DNA of 64,000 nucleotides from an uncultured bacterium (lineage in GTDB: Bacteria; Cyanobacteriota; Vampirovibrionia; Gastranaerophilales; Gastranaerophilaceae), in the NCBI GenBank assembly GCA_902801985.1, contig CADCKD010000002.1, forward strand, positions 124,001 to 188,000, written 5' to 3'. The notes under the pieces were generated by a model. It searched no databases, was not told where the DNA came from, and saw only the letters and a list, made by a program, of their open reading frames with translations. Position 1 is the first letter of the stretch, and every line of letters starts with the position of its first letter. This document shows positions 33,656 through 42,819 of the stretch, one piece after another. The position numbers and the translations under genes were made by a program.

Positions 33656-34705
33656 TTATTCGGTATAAATTTGGTTTGATTTATTTTCCAAATGTAAAAT
33701 ATCTATCAAATTATTTAATCTTGGGAATATTTCTTTAAATTGTTCAATAGACAAACTTTGCTTTCCGTCACTCAATGCTTTTGCAGGGTTGTGATGAACT
33801 TCTACCATAATACCATCCGCACCAACAACTAAACCTGCTTTGGACATTGGCTCTATTAAATATCTTTGACCTGTTCCATGGCTTGGATCAACAATTATCG
33901 GAAGATGAGAATATTTTTTTATAACTGGTACTGCTGAAATATCCAAAAGATTTCTTGTGAAAGCACTGTCAAAGCTTTTTACTCCGCGCTCGCATAAAAT
34001 TACTTTTTCATTTCCGTTATACATTATATGCTCTGCTGCAAGTAAAAATTCCTGTATTGTTGCCGCTGGACCACGCTTTAATACTACCGGTTTATTACAT
34101 TTGCCGACAGCTTTTAACAGCCTGTAATTTTGCATATTTCTTGCACCAATTTGTATAACATCTGCATAATCACATACCAAATCCAAATCCACAATATCCA
34201 TTAATTCGGTAACAACCAGCAATCCTGTTGCTTCTCTTGCTTGAGCTAAGTATTTTAGAGCTTGCTCTCCAAGTCCGTCAAAATCATAAGGAGAAGTTCT
34301 GGGTTTAAATGCACCTCCTCTTAAAAATTGACATCCCATTTCTTTTGCGGCAAATGCTACTTGTAAAAGTCCGTCATAATTATCTTCAACAGAACATGGG
34401 CCTACCATAAACACCGGCCTGTTTGTGCCGCCTATTTTGACACCATTTGAAAATTCAATTACAGTGTCCTCTTCTTTTCTATCTCTTGATGCTAATCTGT
34501 ATGGTTGTCTTATGAGTTTTACCTGATTAACACCATCCATAGCCTCTAATCTGCTTTGTGATAAGGTTGTTTTATCACCTAAAGCATCAATTACTGTGTG
34601 AACATCGCCCTCATGCAAAATTGCACGAAATCCGTGTTCATTTAATATATCTATAACCGCTTGAATATTTTCAGCGGTTGCATTTTTTTCCATTATTATA
34701 ATCAT
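33656..34705 (-). CDS. 3-deoxy-7-phosphoheptulonate synthase (DAHP synthase)
   Basis: First step of the shikimate pathway, condensing PEP and erythrose 4-phosphate. 349 residues: an N-terminal ferredoxin-like domain (about 1-70) and the type I-beta barrel with VGPCSVEDN, QFLRGGAFKPRTSPYDF, DVIQIGARNMQNY, KPVVLKRGPAA and LPIIVDPSHGTG. The N-terminal domain is the regulatory part in related enzymes. GGAAGAG lies ahead of the ATG. With tyrA nearby, aromatic synthesis is well represented. Confidence 0.95.
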   Translation of the reverse strand: MIIIMEKNATAENIQAVIDILNEHGFRAILHEGDVHTVIDALGDKTTLSQSRLEAMDGVNQVKLIRQPYRLASRDRKEEDTVIEFSNGVKIGGTNRPVFMVGPCSVEDNYDGLLQVAFAAKEMGCQFLRGGAFKPRTSPYDFDGLGEQALKYLAQAREATGLLVVTELMDIVDLDLVCDYADVIQIGARNMQNYRLLKAVGKCNKPVVLKRGPAATIQEFLLAAEHIMYNGNEKVILCERGVKSFDSAFTRNLLDISAVPVIKKYSHLPIIVDPSHGTGQRYLIEPMSKAGLVVGADGIMVEVHHNPAKALSDGKQSLSIEQFKEIFPRLNNLIDILHLENKSNQIYTE

Positions 34706-34761
34706 TTTTTCTCTTCCTTATTAGTATTTTTATTATAAAAAATTATAAATAAATAATCAAA

Positions 34762-35412
34762 CTATAAGTAATTTATTAGTTCATCCGGAGTATTTATAAT
34801 GATTTCTGCACCATTATTTTTCAAAAAATCTTCATCTTTAAATCCCCAAGTAACACTCACACATTGTATTAAAGAATTTGTAGCTGTTTGAATATCAACC
34901 TCAGAATCTCCAACATATAAACTTTCTTCAGGTTTTATGTCGAAATTTTCTAAAACTTTTAAAACCATATCAGGTGCAGGCTTTTTGCGTATTCCTTGGG
35001 CTTCATTTTCTCCGGCTGAATAATCTATTAGTTTTGAAAAATATTTATTACATAAGTCTTTTACTGCTAAATCAAATTTATTAGAAACTACTGCTATTTT
35101 TATTCCTTTCAATTTTAAATATGAAAGAAGCTCAAATATTCCGTCATAAGGTTTTGTTTTATGACACATATTATGCGCATAAAAATTTTTAAACATTATC
35201 AAACAGTTTTCAAAATTAGGATTATCCTTACCTTTTGGTATCGCACGCTCTATTAATTTTGAAACACCATTGCCTACAAAACTTCTGACTTGTTCAACTG
35301 TTCTTGTCGGATAACCGAACTGCTCCAATGCATAATTTGTACTTATTGTTAAATCTTCTAAAGTATTTAATAATGTTCCGTCAAGATCAAATATCACAGC
35401 TTTTATTTTCAT
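34762..35412 (-). CDS. gph: HAD-family phosphatase, phosphoglycolate phosphatase-like
   Basis: A 216-residue HAD hydrolase. Motif I is VIFDLDGTLLNT, motif II VVSNKF, motif III Lys lies in the KKPAPDMV segment, and motif IV is SLYVGDSEVDIQTA, with a helical cap between motifs I and II as in Gph. It should remove phosphate from 2-phosphoglycolate or a similar small compound. The ATG at 35412 is chosen over a TTG 15 nt upstream, since TATAAT (35419-35424) ends exactly 6 nt before it and there is no ribosome-binding site. Confidence 0.85.
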   Translation of the reverse strand: MKIKAVIFDLDGTLLNTLEDLTISTNYALEQFGYPTRTVEQVRSFVGNGVSKLIERAIPKGKDNPNFENCLIMFKNFYAHNMCHKTKPYDGIFELLSYLKLKGIKIAVVSNKFDLAVKDLCNKYFSKLIDYSAGENEAQGIRKKPAPDMVLKVLENFDIKPEESLYVGDSEVDIQTATNSLIQCVSVTWGFKDEDFLKNNGAEIIINTPDELINYL

Positions 35413-35418
35413 AAATTT

Positions 35419-35424
35419 ATTATA
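35419..35424 (-). promoter_or_regulatory. -10 box of gph, leaderless type
   Basis: TATAAT on the minus strand, then 6 nt to the gph ATG. The -35 region is weak. Confidence 0.45.
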
Positions 35425-35445
35425 CAATAAAATCGAGGATTTAAT

Positions 35446-35880
35446 ATGTATAACGATGAACCATATGAACAGTTTAAAAAAGGTAAAAATAATTTTATAA
35501 AATTTTGTGTTTTATTTTGTATTATTCTTGCTGTTATCGCTATATTTTTTACCGATTACAAACAAGAAACATTGTTTTGCAATAAACAACAAAATGTTTG
35601 TTTTATTGAGAAAACAAATTTGTTAAATATTAAAAATAAGAAAAAATTTATTGCTTTTTCAGAAATACAAAAAGTAACATATATGCGCCAAAAAGTAAAA
35701 GGAAATCGCTTTGCTGTCGGATATACTTCTTTTATTTTGGTAATAGAAGATAATAAAAATAATCCTCATAAAGTCTTTTCTTCCTGTTATTTTGAAAAAT
35801 CTGAAATTGATGAAGCTGTTTTAAATCTTAAAAAACAACTTAAAAATACTTCTGAAAATGTTATTTTAAATCGATATTAA
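35446..35880 (+). CDS. Small membrane-anchored protein, unknown
   Basis: A 144-residue protein with one N-terminal membrane segment (about 19-36, FIKFCVLFCIILAVIAIFF) and a soluble remainder with a strand pattern (LFCNKQQNVCFIEKTNLL, AFSEIQKVTYMRQKV, YTSFILVIEDNKNN) resembling small PH-like membrane proteins that read out as DUF. No family is claimed. Cys pairs may form a disulfide if the domain is exported. GAGGAT precedes the ATG. Confidence 0.55.
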   Translation: MYNDEPYEQFKKGKNNFIKFCVLFCIILAVIAIFFTDYKQETLFCNKQQNVCFIEKTNLLNIKNKKKFIAFSEIQKVTYMRQKVKGNRFAVGYTSFILVIEDNKNNPHKVFSSCYFEKSEIDEAVLNLKKQLKNTSENVILNRY

Positions 35881-36051
35881 AAATTTAAAAATTTTGCTAT
35901 TTTTTTGTAGTGAAAAATCGTCAAAACAACTATTGTTCTAACGTTTCCGTTTTTATTTTTGCAAAAAAAATAACAAAAATTTTTTATTTTTTTCATTGAC
36001 TAATTTTAAAAATAGTAGTAGTATAATTATAAATTTAAAGGAGGTTTAAAC

Positions 36052-36282
36052 ATGTTTACATCTAGCAAAAAGGAAACTAAAGAAATGCAACAACAAATTA
36101 TTGAATCTGCCGGTAAAATTTATAACTACCTATCAGATAAAGGCGAAGTTACTATCAATAAGTTGAGAAAAGATATGGATTTAGAAGATAATTTCACATA
36201 CATGGGATTAGGTTGGTTGTCTAGAGAAGATAAAATCTCTTACACTCAAAAACCTAAATCTATTACTGTTAAATTGATATAA
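36052..36282 (+). CDS. Winged helix-turn-helix protein (DUF2582-like)
   Basis: A 76-residue protein: a helix IIESAGKIYNYLSDKG, then EVTINKLRKDMDLEDN as the HTH and TYMGLGWLSREDKISY as the wing, matching the small DUF2582 winged-helix family. It is a likely DNA-binding protein with unknown target. The upstream sequence has TTGACT and TATAAT boxes (spacing is not canonical) and a perfect AAAGGAGG ribosome-binding site, suggesting high expression. Confidence 0.75.
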   Translation: MFTSSKKETKEMQQQIIESAGKIYNYLSDKGEVTINKLRKDMDLEDNFTYMGLGWLSREDKISYTQKPKSITVKLI

Positions 36283-36301
36283 TTTAACTTTTAGAAAATT
36301 G

Positions 36302-36335
36302 AAAGCCTTGCAATAATGCAAGGCTTTATTTTTTT
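36302..36335. terminator. Bidirectional terminator between the wHTH gene and nfo
   Basis: AAAGCCTTGCA (36302-36312) pairs perfectly with TGCAAGGCTTT (36317-36327), loop ATAA, followed by T residues. Confidence 0.88.
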
Positions 36336-37167
36336 ATAAACTCATATAATAATCTTTTAAAATCTTTGTATCTGTTTCAATATTAGGACTTTCACACACC
36401 AAAGCCCCGCAAACACCAAAATCTTTCATTGCCCTGAGTAAATCTTTATAATTCATATCTGCTTGTTCAAATATAAGATGGCGTTTTTCTCCTTTTGCGG
36501 TATATTCTATCCCTGCTAAATGCGCATGGAAATTTTTGATTGCTGTATCTCCCAGTTCAGCACCTATTCTATCTAATATTTTGCAAAATTCATCATAAGT
36601 ATTGTATTCTCCGCTTGTTCTTGCATGTATATGAGAAAAATCTATACATGGAAGCACTTGATCAAATTCTTTTGATAGTCTTATTATCTCTTCATAATCT
36701 CCCCATTGAGTAGCTTTTCCTGTCGTTTCAGGCCTTATCCAAACTTTTATATTCTTTTTTTCAAGTTCTTCCACTATTTTTTGAGTTTGTGTTTTTACTT
36801 GTTGATAAACTGTTTCTTTATCCCCACCCATATAAAACGCTGCATGATAGGTTATACTGTAACCGCCAAAATCATGTGCAGCTTGTGCTGTTTCTATTAT
36901 TCTTTGAACACTTGCTTCAACTTTTTCTTCTTCCTTTGAATTTAAATTTATATAAAACGGGCCATGAGATGTTAATAAAAAGCCTTCTTCTTTTGATTTT
37001 TGCTTTAAAAATTGACGAGTTTCTTCGCTCATGCGCACACCATGAACAAATTCGACTTCCATACCATCTAAATTTAACTCTTTTAAAACTTCAAAAGCTC
37101 CGTTATAACCCATATTTTTGGGTGTTGATAAAGGCATACCGGCTGTTAAAAAATGTAATTTTTCCAT
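36334..37167 (-). CDS. nfo: Endonuclease IV-like TIM-barrel protein
   Basis: A 277-residue AP-endonuclease-2-fold protein. Zinc-ligand blocks characteristic of endonuclease IV are visible: LTSHGPFYINLNS, ITYHAAFY, RPETTGKATQWGDYEE, PCIDFSHIHARTSGEYNTYD, KNFHAHLAG and VCESPN-E. It should incise DNA 5' to abasic sites in base-excision repair. It fits the shorter, archaeal/Gram-positive-like branch of the family. GGGGAT precedes the ATG. Confidence 0.85.
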   Translation of the reverse strand: MEKLHFLTAGMPLSTPKNMGYNGAFEVLKELNLDGMEVEFVHGVRMSEETRQFLKQKSKEEGFLLTSHGPFYINLNSKEEEKVEASVQRIIETAQAAHDFGGYSITYHAAFYMGGDKETVYQQVKTQTQKIVEELEKKNIKVWIRPETTGKATQWGDYEEIIRLSKEFDQVLPCIDFSHIHARTSGEYNTYDEFCKILDRIGAELGDTAIKNFHAHLAGIEYTAKGEKRHLIFEQADMNYKDLLRAMKDFGVCGALVCESPNIETDTKILKDYYMSL

Positions 37168-37239
37168 ATTATTATATCCCCGACGTTTTTATTTATTGTA
37201 ACTTTCTATTGAGTAAAAAGTCAATAAATACTTAAATAT

Positions 37240-37268
37240 TTGCACCAAACTTTTTTTTAGATTAAAAT
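37240..37268 (+). promoter_or_regulatory. Promoter of the lptF/G-type gene, leaderless type
   Basis: TTGCAC (37240-37245), 17-nt spacer and TAAAAT (37263-37268), then exactly 6 nt to the ATG at 37275. The boxes are the same as those of the lptB promoter at 44971. Confidence 0.6.
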
Positions 37269-37274
37269 CATTTT

Positions 37275-38420
37275 ATGGTTGAGAAGTTTAAAATTTTTGT
37301 TAGATTCTTAAGACAGAAATGCAGTAGCATAAAGATACTGGATAAATATTTGCTAAAACAAGTTATAATGATGTTTTTGATGGGTGTATTTGTTTTCTCA
37401 ACAATCATATTTGCATCTGATACTTTTATCACTCTTATCAAGCAAATAACACAATTTGGTATACCTTTTAAAGTCGCTTTTATAATGATTTTATTAAATT
37501 TACCTTCTGTTATCGTATTGTCCATTCCTATGGGCGTTTTACTTTCAACAGTAATGGTTTTAAATAAGTTGAGTTTGTCTTCTGAAATTACTGTTATGCG
37601 CTCTTGCGGTATCGGATTAAACAGAATAGCAAAACCCATATTTATTTTTGCTTTTATCATGTCATTAGCTACTTTCGTTATTAACGAAAGTGTTGCTCCG
37701 GTCATGTCAAAACAGTCAAAAGATTTGGCATTATGGGCTCTTGGACAAAAAAATATTCCTGAAGGAAAAGAAAATTTTGTATTTAAAGAACTTGGCGATA
37801 ATTGGTATTTGAAAAGGTTATTCTACGTTGGTAAATGCTCTAAAAAAACCCTTTACAACGTTACTGTACTTGATAATGCCAAAGCTGGAACTATACAAGT
37901 TCTACAAGCAAGGGAAGGTAAAACATCTCCGGAAGGTTGGTTATTCAAAAAAGGTGCTATCTATACAATAGATACTGACGGACAGGTTTTGAATACAACA
38001 TTGTTTGATAATTCTATCGTAAAATATGGTTTGGATTTGTCAAAAGAATTGAATAAAAATTTGGCAAATGAAATGAATTTCATATCTCTTGCTAAATATT
38101 TGCATAAAAAAGATTTTTCGCCAGAAGATAAAAGAGCTTTTACAGTACAACTTTATGACAAACTTGCTTTGCCGCTTGCAACAATGGTTTTTGTTCTTAT
38201 CGGTGTACCGCTTGCTATTACACCACCAAGAGTCCGTTATAACAGAGGATTTTTATTTAGTATTTTAATTATTTTTGCTTTCTATGTTTTAAGAGCCCTG
38301 TCAATATCTTTCGGAAATGCAGGTTCTATTCCTCCATTTTTGGCTGCATGGCTGCCTGATGCGATATTGGCTATTTTGGGAGCGTATTTATACTATAAAA
38401 AGGTTTATACTATAGAATAA
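37275..38420 (+). CDS. LptF/LptG-family LPS export permease
   Basis: A 381-residue inner-membrane permease of the YjgP/YjgQ family, which with LptB2 extracts LPS and hands it to LptC/LptA. ILDKYLLKQVIMMFLMGVF is the first membrane helix, LSIPMGVLLSTVMVLNKLS and SSEITVMRSCGIGLNRI contain the coupling-helix region, a periplasmic domain lies at about 130-270, and three C-terminal helices follow (LPLATMVFVLIGVPLAI). In many bacteria lptF and lptG are adjacent; here the second permease gene is 8.5 kb away beside lptB. Leaderless-type start. Confidence 0.88.
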   Translation: MVEKFKIFVRFLRQKCSSIKILDKYLLKQVIMMFLMGVFVFSTIIFASDTFITLIKQITQFGIPFKVAFIMILLNLPSVIVLSIPMGVLLSTVMVLNKLSLSSEITVMRSCGIGLNRIAKPIFIFAFIMSLATFVINESVAPVMSKQSKDLALWALGQKNIPEGKENFVFKELGDNWYLKRLFYVGKCSKKTLYNVTVLDNAKAGTIQVLQAREGKTSPEGWLFKKGAIYTIDTDGQVLNTTLFDNSIVKYGLDLSKELNKNLANEMNFISLAKYLHKKDFSPEDKRAFTVQLYDKLALPLATMVFVLIGVPLAITPPRVRYNRGFLFSILIIFAFYVLRALSISFGNAGSIPPFLAAWLPDAILAILGAYLYYKKVYTIE

Positions 38421-39110
38421 TTATTTACGTAACGATTTTGAAATCTTTGAATGTATTGAATTTGCGCGGTTTAAGTATTCTGTCAGTTTTTCATAATTTT
38501 GTATCTTTTCACCATACGGGACATTTAAATCTATCAATTCATCAACACTTCTGCTTATATCAGATAATTGCTCTAAAGAATCATTTAGGGTAACTATTGA
38601 ATTTATTTTCTTTGAAACTTTTGCTAATATGTGTCGGGAAATAAATTCTTGTATCTTGTATAAAACAGGCATTGTCTTTTTAAATCTGCTATGAGAAAAC
38701 TTTTCTTTTTTACCTAAATATACAGACCCATAAACTTGTTCTTTCTGTAAAGATGAAAGCTCTTGAAGAATGCGTTGTTGTTTTGCTCTCAAACCTAATG
38801 ATTCATTTTGAGTTCCGTAATTTTCTGCTTGTTTTATTCTTTCGTCTAAGTCTTTTAAAATTGCTTCTTTTTCTTTGATACGATAATCTAAACTTAAATC
38901 ACGACTTTCTGTATTATCAAAATTTGCTTTATTTAATATTGTTGAATCATAACCGTTCAATCTTTTGGCAGGTTTTGTGTCAAAAGACCCTATTTTAAAA
39001 TTATTTTGGGCTGGAGAAGCTGAACCAAAAGGATTTACACCTGTTTTGGCAGGTATATTTTTTTGGTCAAAAATATTTGCTATTTTTTGATTTTTCCCAC
39101 TATTATCCAT
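38421..39110 (-). CDS. Lineage-specific coiled-coil protein, unknown
   Basis: A 229-residue soluble protein. The N-terminal 80 residues are disordered and Asn/Ser-rich (GVNPFGSASPAQNNFKIGSF), then a coiled coil (about 85-125, IKEKEAILKDLDERIKQAE), and a helical C-terminus. No family is recognised. Its stop codon directly abuts that of the convergent LptF/G permease. TAAAAT (39117-39122) ends 6 nt before the ATG, with no ribosome-binding site. Confidence 0.55.
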   Translation of the reverse strand: MDNSGKNQKIANIFDQKNIPAKTGVNPFGSASPAQNNFKIGSFDTKPAKRLNGYDSTILNKANFDNTESRDLSLDYRIKEKEAILKDLDERIKQAENYGTQNESLGLRAKQQRILQELSSLQKEQVYGSVYLGKKEKFSHSRFKKTMPVLYKIQEFISRHILAKVSKKINSIVTLNDSLEQLSDISRSVDELIDLNVPYGEKIQNYEKLTEYLNRANSIHSKISKSLRK

Positions 39111-39179
39111 ATAGACATTTTAAATCACAAACAAAAAATTTTTTACCATTAAAAGTATGATTTTTAAAATATATTAATA

Positions 39180-40643
39180 TTAGATATTAGCTATTTTTGT
39201 ATAGAAATCATTTGCTTGTTCGAATTGATATGCAAAATTAAACAATCTGCCTTCTTGCATTTGTGGTGCTAATATTTGCAGACCAATTGGCATACCTGTT
39301 GAATCAAATCCCGCAGGAACACTCATACCTGGCAAACCTGCAAGGTTACAACTGATTGTTGCTATATCTGTTAAATACATTGCAAGAGGATCTGATGCTT
39401 TTGCCCCAAGTTCAAATGCTGTATTTGGACAAGTTGGAGAAATTAAGACATCAACTTCTTTAAATGCTTCCAAAAATTCTTGAGTAACTAATGCTCTCAT
39501 TTGCTGTGCTTTTTTGTAATATGCATCATAATAACCGGCTGAAAGCGCATATGTTCCAAGCATTATACGACGTTTTACTTCCGGACCGAAGCCTTCTGCT
39601 CTTGTTCTTGTATACATATCCATTAAATTTGTCGGGTTTGCACAACGATAACCGTATTTTACACCATCAAATCTTGCCAAGTTTGATGAACATTCAGCTG
39701 TTGCCAAAATGTAATATATACCTATTGAATATTTTAAATTCTTTAATGAAATTTCTTTAATTTCACAACCTAATTTTTTATATGTTTCGATTGCGTTTTC
39801 TAAAGCTTTTTGAACATCCGGAGTATTACCTTCACTCATAAGTTCTTTAATAACACCAACTTTTTTGCCTCTGATATCGTTTTTCAAAAAGTCTGCATAG
39901 TGTTCAACCGGCATATCTAAAGATGTAGAATCTTTTGGATCATGACCTGAAATTACTTCAAGTAAGTTTGCCGCATCCTCAACACTTCTTGCAAATGGAC
40001 CTATTTGGTCTAAAGAAGATGCAAAAGCAATTAAACCATAGCGCGAAACTCTGCCGTATGTAGGTTTCATACCAACAATTCCGCAGAATGATGCAGGTAA
40101 TCTGATTGATCCTCCGGTATCAGAACCAAGTGCCAATGTTGCTTCACATGCCGCAACACTTGCTGCTGAACCACCCGAAGATCCCCCCGGAACTTTATTT
40201 AAATCCCAAGGATTATGAACTTTATTAAATGCAGAGTTTTCATTAGAAGAACCCATTGCAAATTCGTCTAAATTTGCTTTTCCTACTATCGGAACCAGAT
40301 TATCTAATAATTTTTGAGTTATTGTTGCATTGAACGGAGAAACAAAGTTTTCCAAAATTTTTGATGATGCCGTTGTTTTTGAGCCTACTAAATTCATATT
40401 ATCTTTTAGCGCCAAAGGAATACCGGCTAAAAGCGGCAATTCTTCACCTTTTGCTATTTTTTCATCAACTTTTTTAGCTGTTTCAAGAGCTGTGTTTTCT
40501 GTTAAAGAATTAAATGCTCCTATTTTATCCTCTATATTATTAATACGTTCGAAAGCTGCTTTTGTTAGTTCTACCGCAGAAATTTCTTTATTTTTTAATG
40601 CTTTACTCTGCTCTGCTGCTGTTTTTCTTAATAGCTCGTTCAT
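39180..40643 (-). CDS. gatA: Glutamyl-tRNA(Gln) amidotransferase subunit A
   Basis: Amidase subunit of GatCAB, which converts Glu-tRNA(Gln) (and in some species Asp-tRNA(Asn)) to the amide form. The Ser-cisSer-Lys triad is visible: Lys80 in PLALKDNMN, the cis-Ser in GGSSGGSAASVAA near 155 and Ser179 in SDTGGSIRLPA. Length 487 is normal. AAGGAGAAG precedes the ATG. gatB and gatC are not adjacent. Confidence 0.97.
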   Translation of the reverse strand: MNELLRKTAAEQSKALKNKEISAVELTKAAFERINNIEDKIGAFNSLTENTALETAKKVDEKIAKGEELPLLAGIPLALKDNMNLVGSKTTASSKILENFVSPFNATITQKLLDNLVPIVGKANLDEFAMGSSNENSAFNKVHNPWDLNKVPGGSSGGSAASVAACEATLALGSDTGGSIRLPASFCGIVGMKPTYGRVSRYGLIAFASSLDQIGPFARSVEDAANLLEVISGHDPKDSTSLDMPVEHYADFLKNDIRGKKVGVIKELMSEGNTPDVQKALENAIETYKKLGCEIKEISLKNLKYSIGIYYILATAECSSNLARFDGVKYGYRCANPTNLMDMYTRTRAEGFGPEVKRRIMLGTYALSAGYYDAYYKKAQQMRALVTQEFLEAFKEVDVLISPTCPNTAFELGAKASDPLAMYLTDIATISCNLAGLPGMSVPAGFDSTGMPIGLQILAPQMQEGRLFNFAYQFEQANDFYTKIANI

Positions 40644-40859
40644 ATCTTCTCCTTAAAAGCTAAGTCCTATGAATAAATACTATGACAAACATATATCACA
40701 ATCAAGATTTTATAAAATAAATATTTTTAAAATGCCTTAATATTATTGCTTTTTAATATGTTTGTAAACAAATGTAACAAAAAACATTAGTTGTGAAATT
40801 GGCGTTTTAAAAAAAACTTTATATAGAAGAGAAGAGTAAAATTTAAGGAGACGAGAGAT

Positions 40860-41192
40860 ATGGCATTTCTAGCTTTAGCAAGTCAAAAAAGTTTATTGAC
40901 TCTGCAACAAAACTTTTTACAATTACAGATGGTGCGTATACAAAATGATGTACAGTACTATGCATCACAAATGGATTTAGTTAAAAAACAGTACACAAAC
41001 AGTGAAGATGGCGATTATGATGATGATCCGATGTACATCTATTACGAACAATTAGATGAACAAGCAAGCAGTGAAAAAGATGCTTTAGAATCACAAATAA
41101 CTGCTATTCAAAACGAAATTTCATCATTGAAAACACTTGTTAATAACAATATTAAAACAAGTTGTACTCTAAACTTGGCAACAGGCAGCTAA
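40860..41192 (+). CDS. Small coiled-coil protein, unknown
   Basis: A 110-residue protein: a Leu/Gln-rich N-terminal helix (SLLTLQQNFLQLQMVRIQND), an acidic centre (NSEDGDYDDDPMYIYYEQ) and a second coiled-coil helix (KDALESQITAIQNEISSLK). No signal peptide or membrane segment. The size and helical hairpin design recall secretion-system filament or needle proteins, but no secretion gene lies nearby, so that is not claimed. AAGGAGACGAG gives a strong ribosome-binding site. The 216 nt upstream show no other gene. Confidence 0.5.
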   Translation: MAFLALASQKSLLTLQQNFLQLQMVRIQNDVQYYASQMDLVKKQYTNSEDGDYDDDPMYIYYEQLDEQASSEKDALESQITAIQNEISSLKTLVNNNIKTSCTLNLATGS

Positions 41193-41199
41193 TAACTGT

Positions 41200-42036
41200 T
41201 TATAATGATTTTTCAAACAGTTCCACCGTGTTGAGCATCAATGAAGTTATTGTCATTGGGCCGACACCGCCAGGAACAGGTGAGATGTACGATGCGATTT
41301 TTGAAGATGATTCAAAATCTACGTCTCCACGGGTTTTGCCGGTTTCATCTTTAAAAATCCCTACATCAACAACCACACAACCAGATTTTAACATTTCCCC
41401 TTTTATAATATTTTTTCCCACTGCAGAAATTATGATATCTGCAGTTTTTGTTATCTGTGAAAGGTTTTTTGTATAACTATGACACATTGTTACTGTTGCA
41501 TTTCTATCTAAAAGCATCTGAGCAACAGGTCTGCCGACTATATTTGAACGTCCTATTACAACTGCATGTTTGCCGGATAGGTCAATTTTATATTCATCAA
41601 GTAATAGCAATATCCCTTTTGGTGTACATGGATATACATTAGGTGTTTCTCCAGAAAATAGTTTCCCAAAATTATACGGAGTAAACCCGTCAACATCTTT
41701 TGCGGGGTTTATTTTATTTATTACTTTGTCTTTTGAAATTTGCTCAGGCAGCGGCAATTGAACAAGAATTGCATTTACTGATTTGTCGTTATTTAATTCT
41801 TCTATTTTATCAAGCAACTCTGCTTCTGAAACATTTTGAGGAAAACGTATTATTTGAGATGTAATACCTATTCTTTCAGCCATTTTTTGTTTATTGTTGA
41901 CATAAATTTGGCTCGCCGGATTTTCGCCTGCTAATATTACCGCAAGAGATGGTTTTACTTCAAATTTTGAAACTTTTTTCTGAAGTTCTTCTAATATTTT
42001 GTCTCTTAATTTTTTTCCGTCTAATATTACTGCCAT
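41200..42036 (-). CDS. folD: Bifunctional methylenetetrahydrofolate dehydrogenase/cyclohydrolase
   Basis: Interconverts methylene-, methenyl- and formyl-tetrahydrofolate with NADP. The 278-residue protein has VILAGENPASQIYVNNKQK with the catalytic Lys, VQLPLPEQI, PAKDVDGFTPYN, the nucleotide site AVVIGRSNIVGRPVAQML and the C-terminal PVPGGVGPMTI. TATCAT (42043-42048) ends 6 nt before the ATG and no ribosome-binding site is seen. Confidence 0.96.
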   Translation of the reverse strand: MAVILDGKKLRDKILEELQKKVSKFEVKPSLAVILAGENPASQIYVNNKQKMAERIGITSQIIRFPQNVSEAELLDKIEELNNDKSVNAILVQLPLPEQISKDKVINKINPAKDVDGFTPYNFGKLFSGETPNVYPCTPKGILLLLDEYKIDLSGKHAVVIGRSNIVGRPVAQMLLDRNATVTMCHSYTKNLSQITKTADIIISAVGKNIIKGEMLKSGCVVVDVGIFKDETGKTRGDVDFESSSKIASYISPVPGGVGPMTITSLMLNTVELFEKSL

Positions 42037-42159
42037 AAAGAAATGATAACATAAAACCTATTTTTTAAAAAGAAATTAAAGTTTTTAATATTTTTGCCGA
42101 ATATAAAAATTGTTAGATTTAGGTAATTGTTTATGGTAAAATATGTTTTAGAGGAGCTT

Positions 42160-42816
42160 ATGAGCGAAGATATTTTAAATTTCGACTTTGATATTCCTGA
42201 TAATTTACTTGATAATATTCAACAAAATATTGAACATATTATCAGAACTTTTGATGTTCCTGAAGAAAATAAATTAGAGGTTATAAAACAGATAAATTAT
42301 ATGTATTCTCGCACAAAATATCTTTCTTATACTGATGAATTAACAAAATTATCAAATAGAAGATGTTTTGATAATGATTTTAATAAAGAATTTTTAAGAG
42401 CTCAAAGATATCACAATCATTTAACTCTTGTAATGTTTGATATTGATTATTTTAAACAAATAAATGATACTTTTGGACATCCTTGCGGGGATTTTGTTTT
42501 AAAAGAGATTGCAAATGCGGCACTGCAAACTTTTCGTCAAACCGATACTGTTTATAGAACAGGAGGAGAAGAGTTTTGTGTTTTGCTTACAGAAACTGAT
42601 ATAAATCAATCTTTAATACCATTAGAAAGATTTAGAAAAACAGTAGAAACTCTTGGTCTAAAATATAACAATCAAGATATTCATATAACTGTAAGTATTG
42701 GAGCATGCCAATATTGTGACAATATAAAATCCAAAGAAGAATTTATTGAAAAAACAGATTCTGCGCTGTATGAAGCAAAAAATTCCGGAAGAAATAAGAC
42801 TGTTCTTTTTAAATAA
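42160..42816 (+). CDS. Diguanylate cyclase (GGDEF domain)
   Basis: 218 residues: a short helical N-terminus (about 1-45) and one GGDEF domain with TDELTKLSNRRCFDND, MFDIDYFKQINDTFGH and the active site RTGGEEF, so it is catalytically complete and should make cyclic di-GMP. The inhibitory RxxD site is absent at the usual spot. The ATG at 42160 has GAGGAG directly ahead; two earlier in-frame starts do not. Confidence 0.9.
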   Translation: MSEDILNFDFDIPDNLLDNIQQNIEHIIRTFDVPEENKLEVIKQINYMYSRTKYLSYTDELTKLSNRRCFDNDFNKEFLRAQRYHNHLTLVMFDIDYFKQINDTFGHPCGDFVLKEIANAALQTFRQTDTVYRTGGEEFCVLLTETDINQSLIPLERFRKTVETLGLKYNNQDIHITVSIGACQYCDNIKSKEEFIEKTDSALYEAKNSGRNKTVLFK

Positions 42817-42819
42817 ATA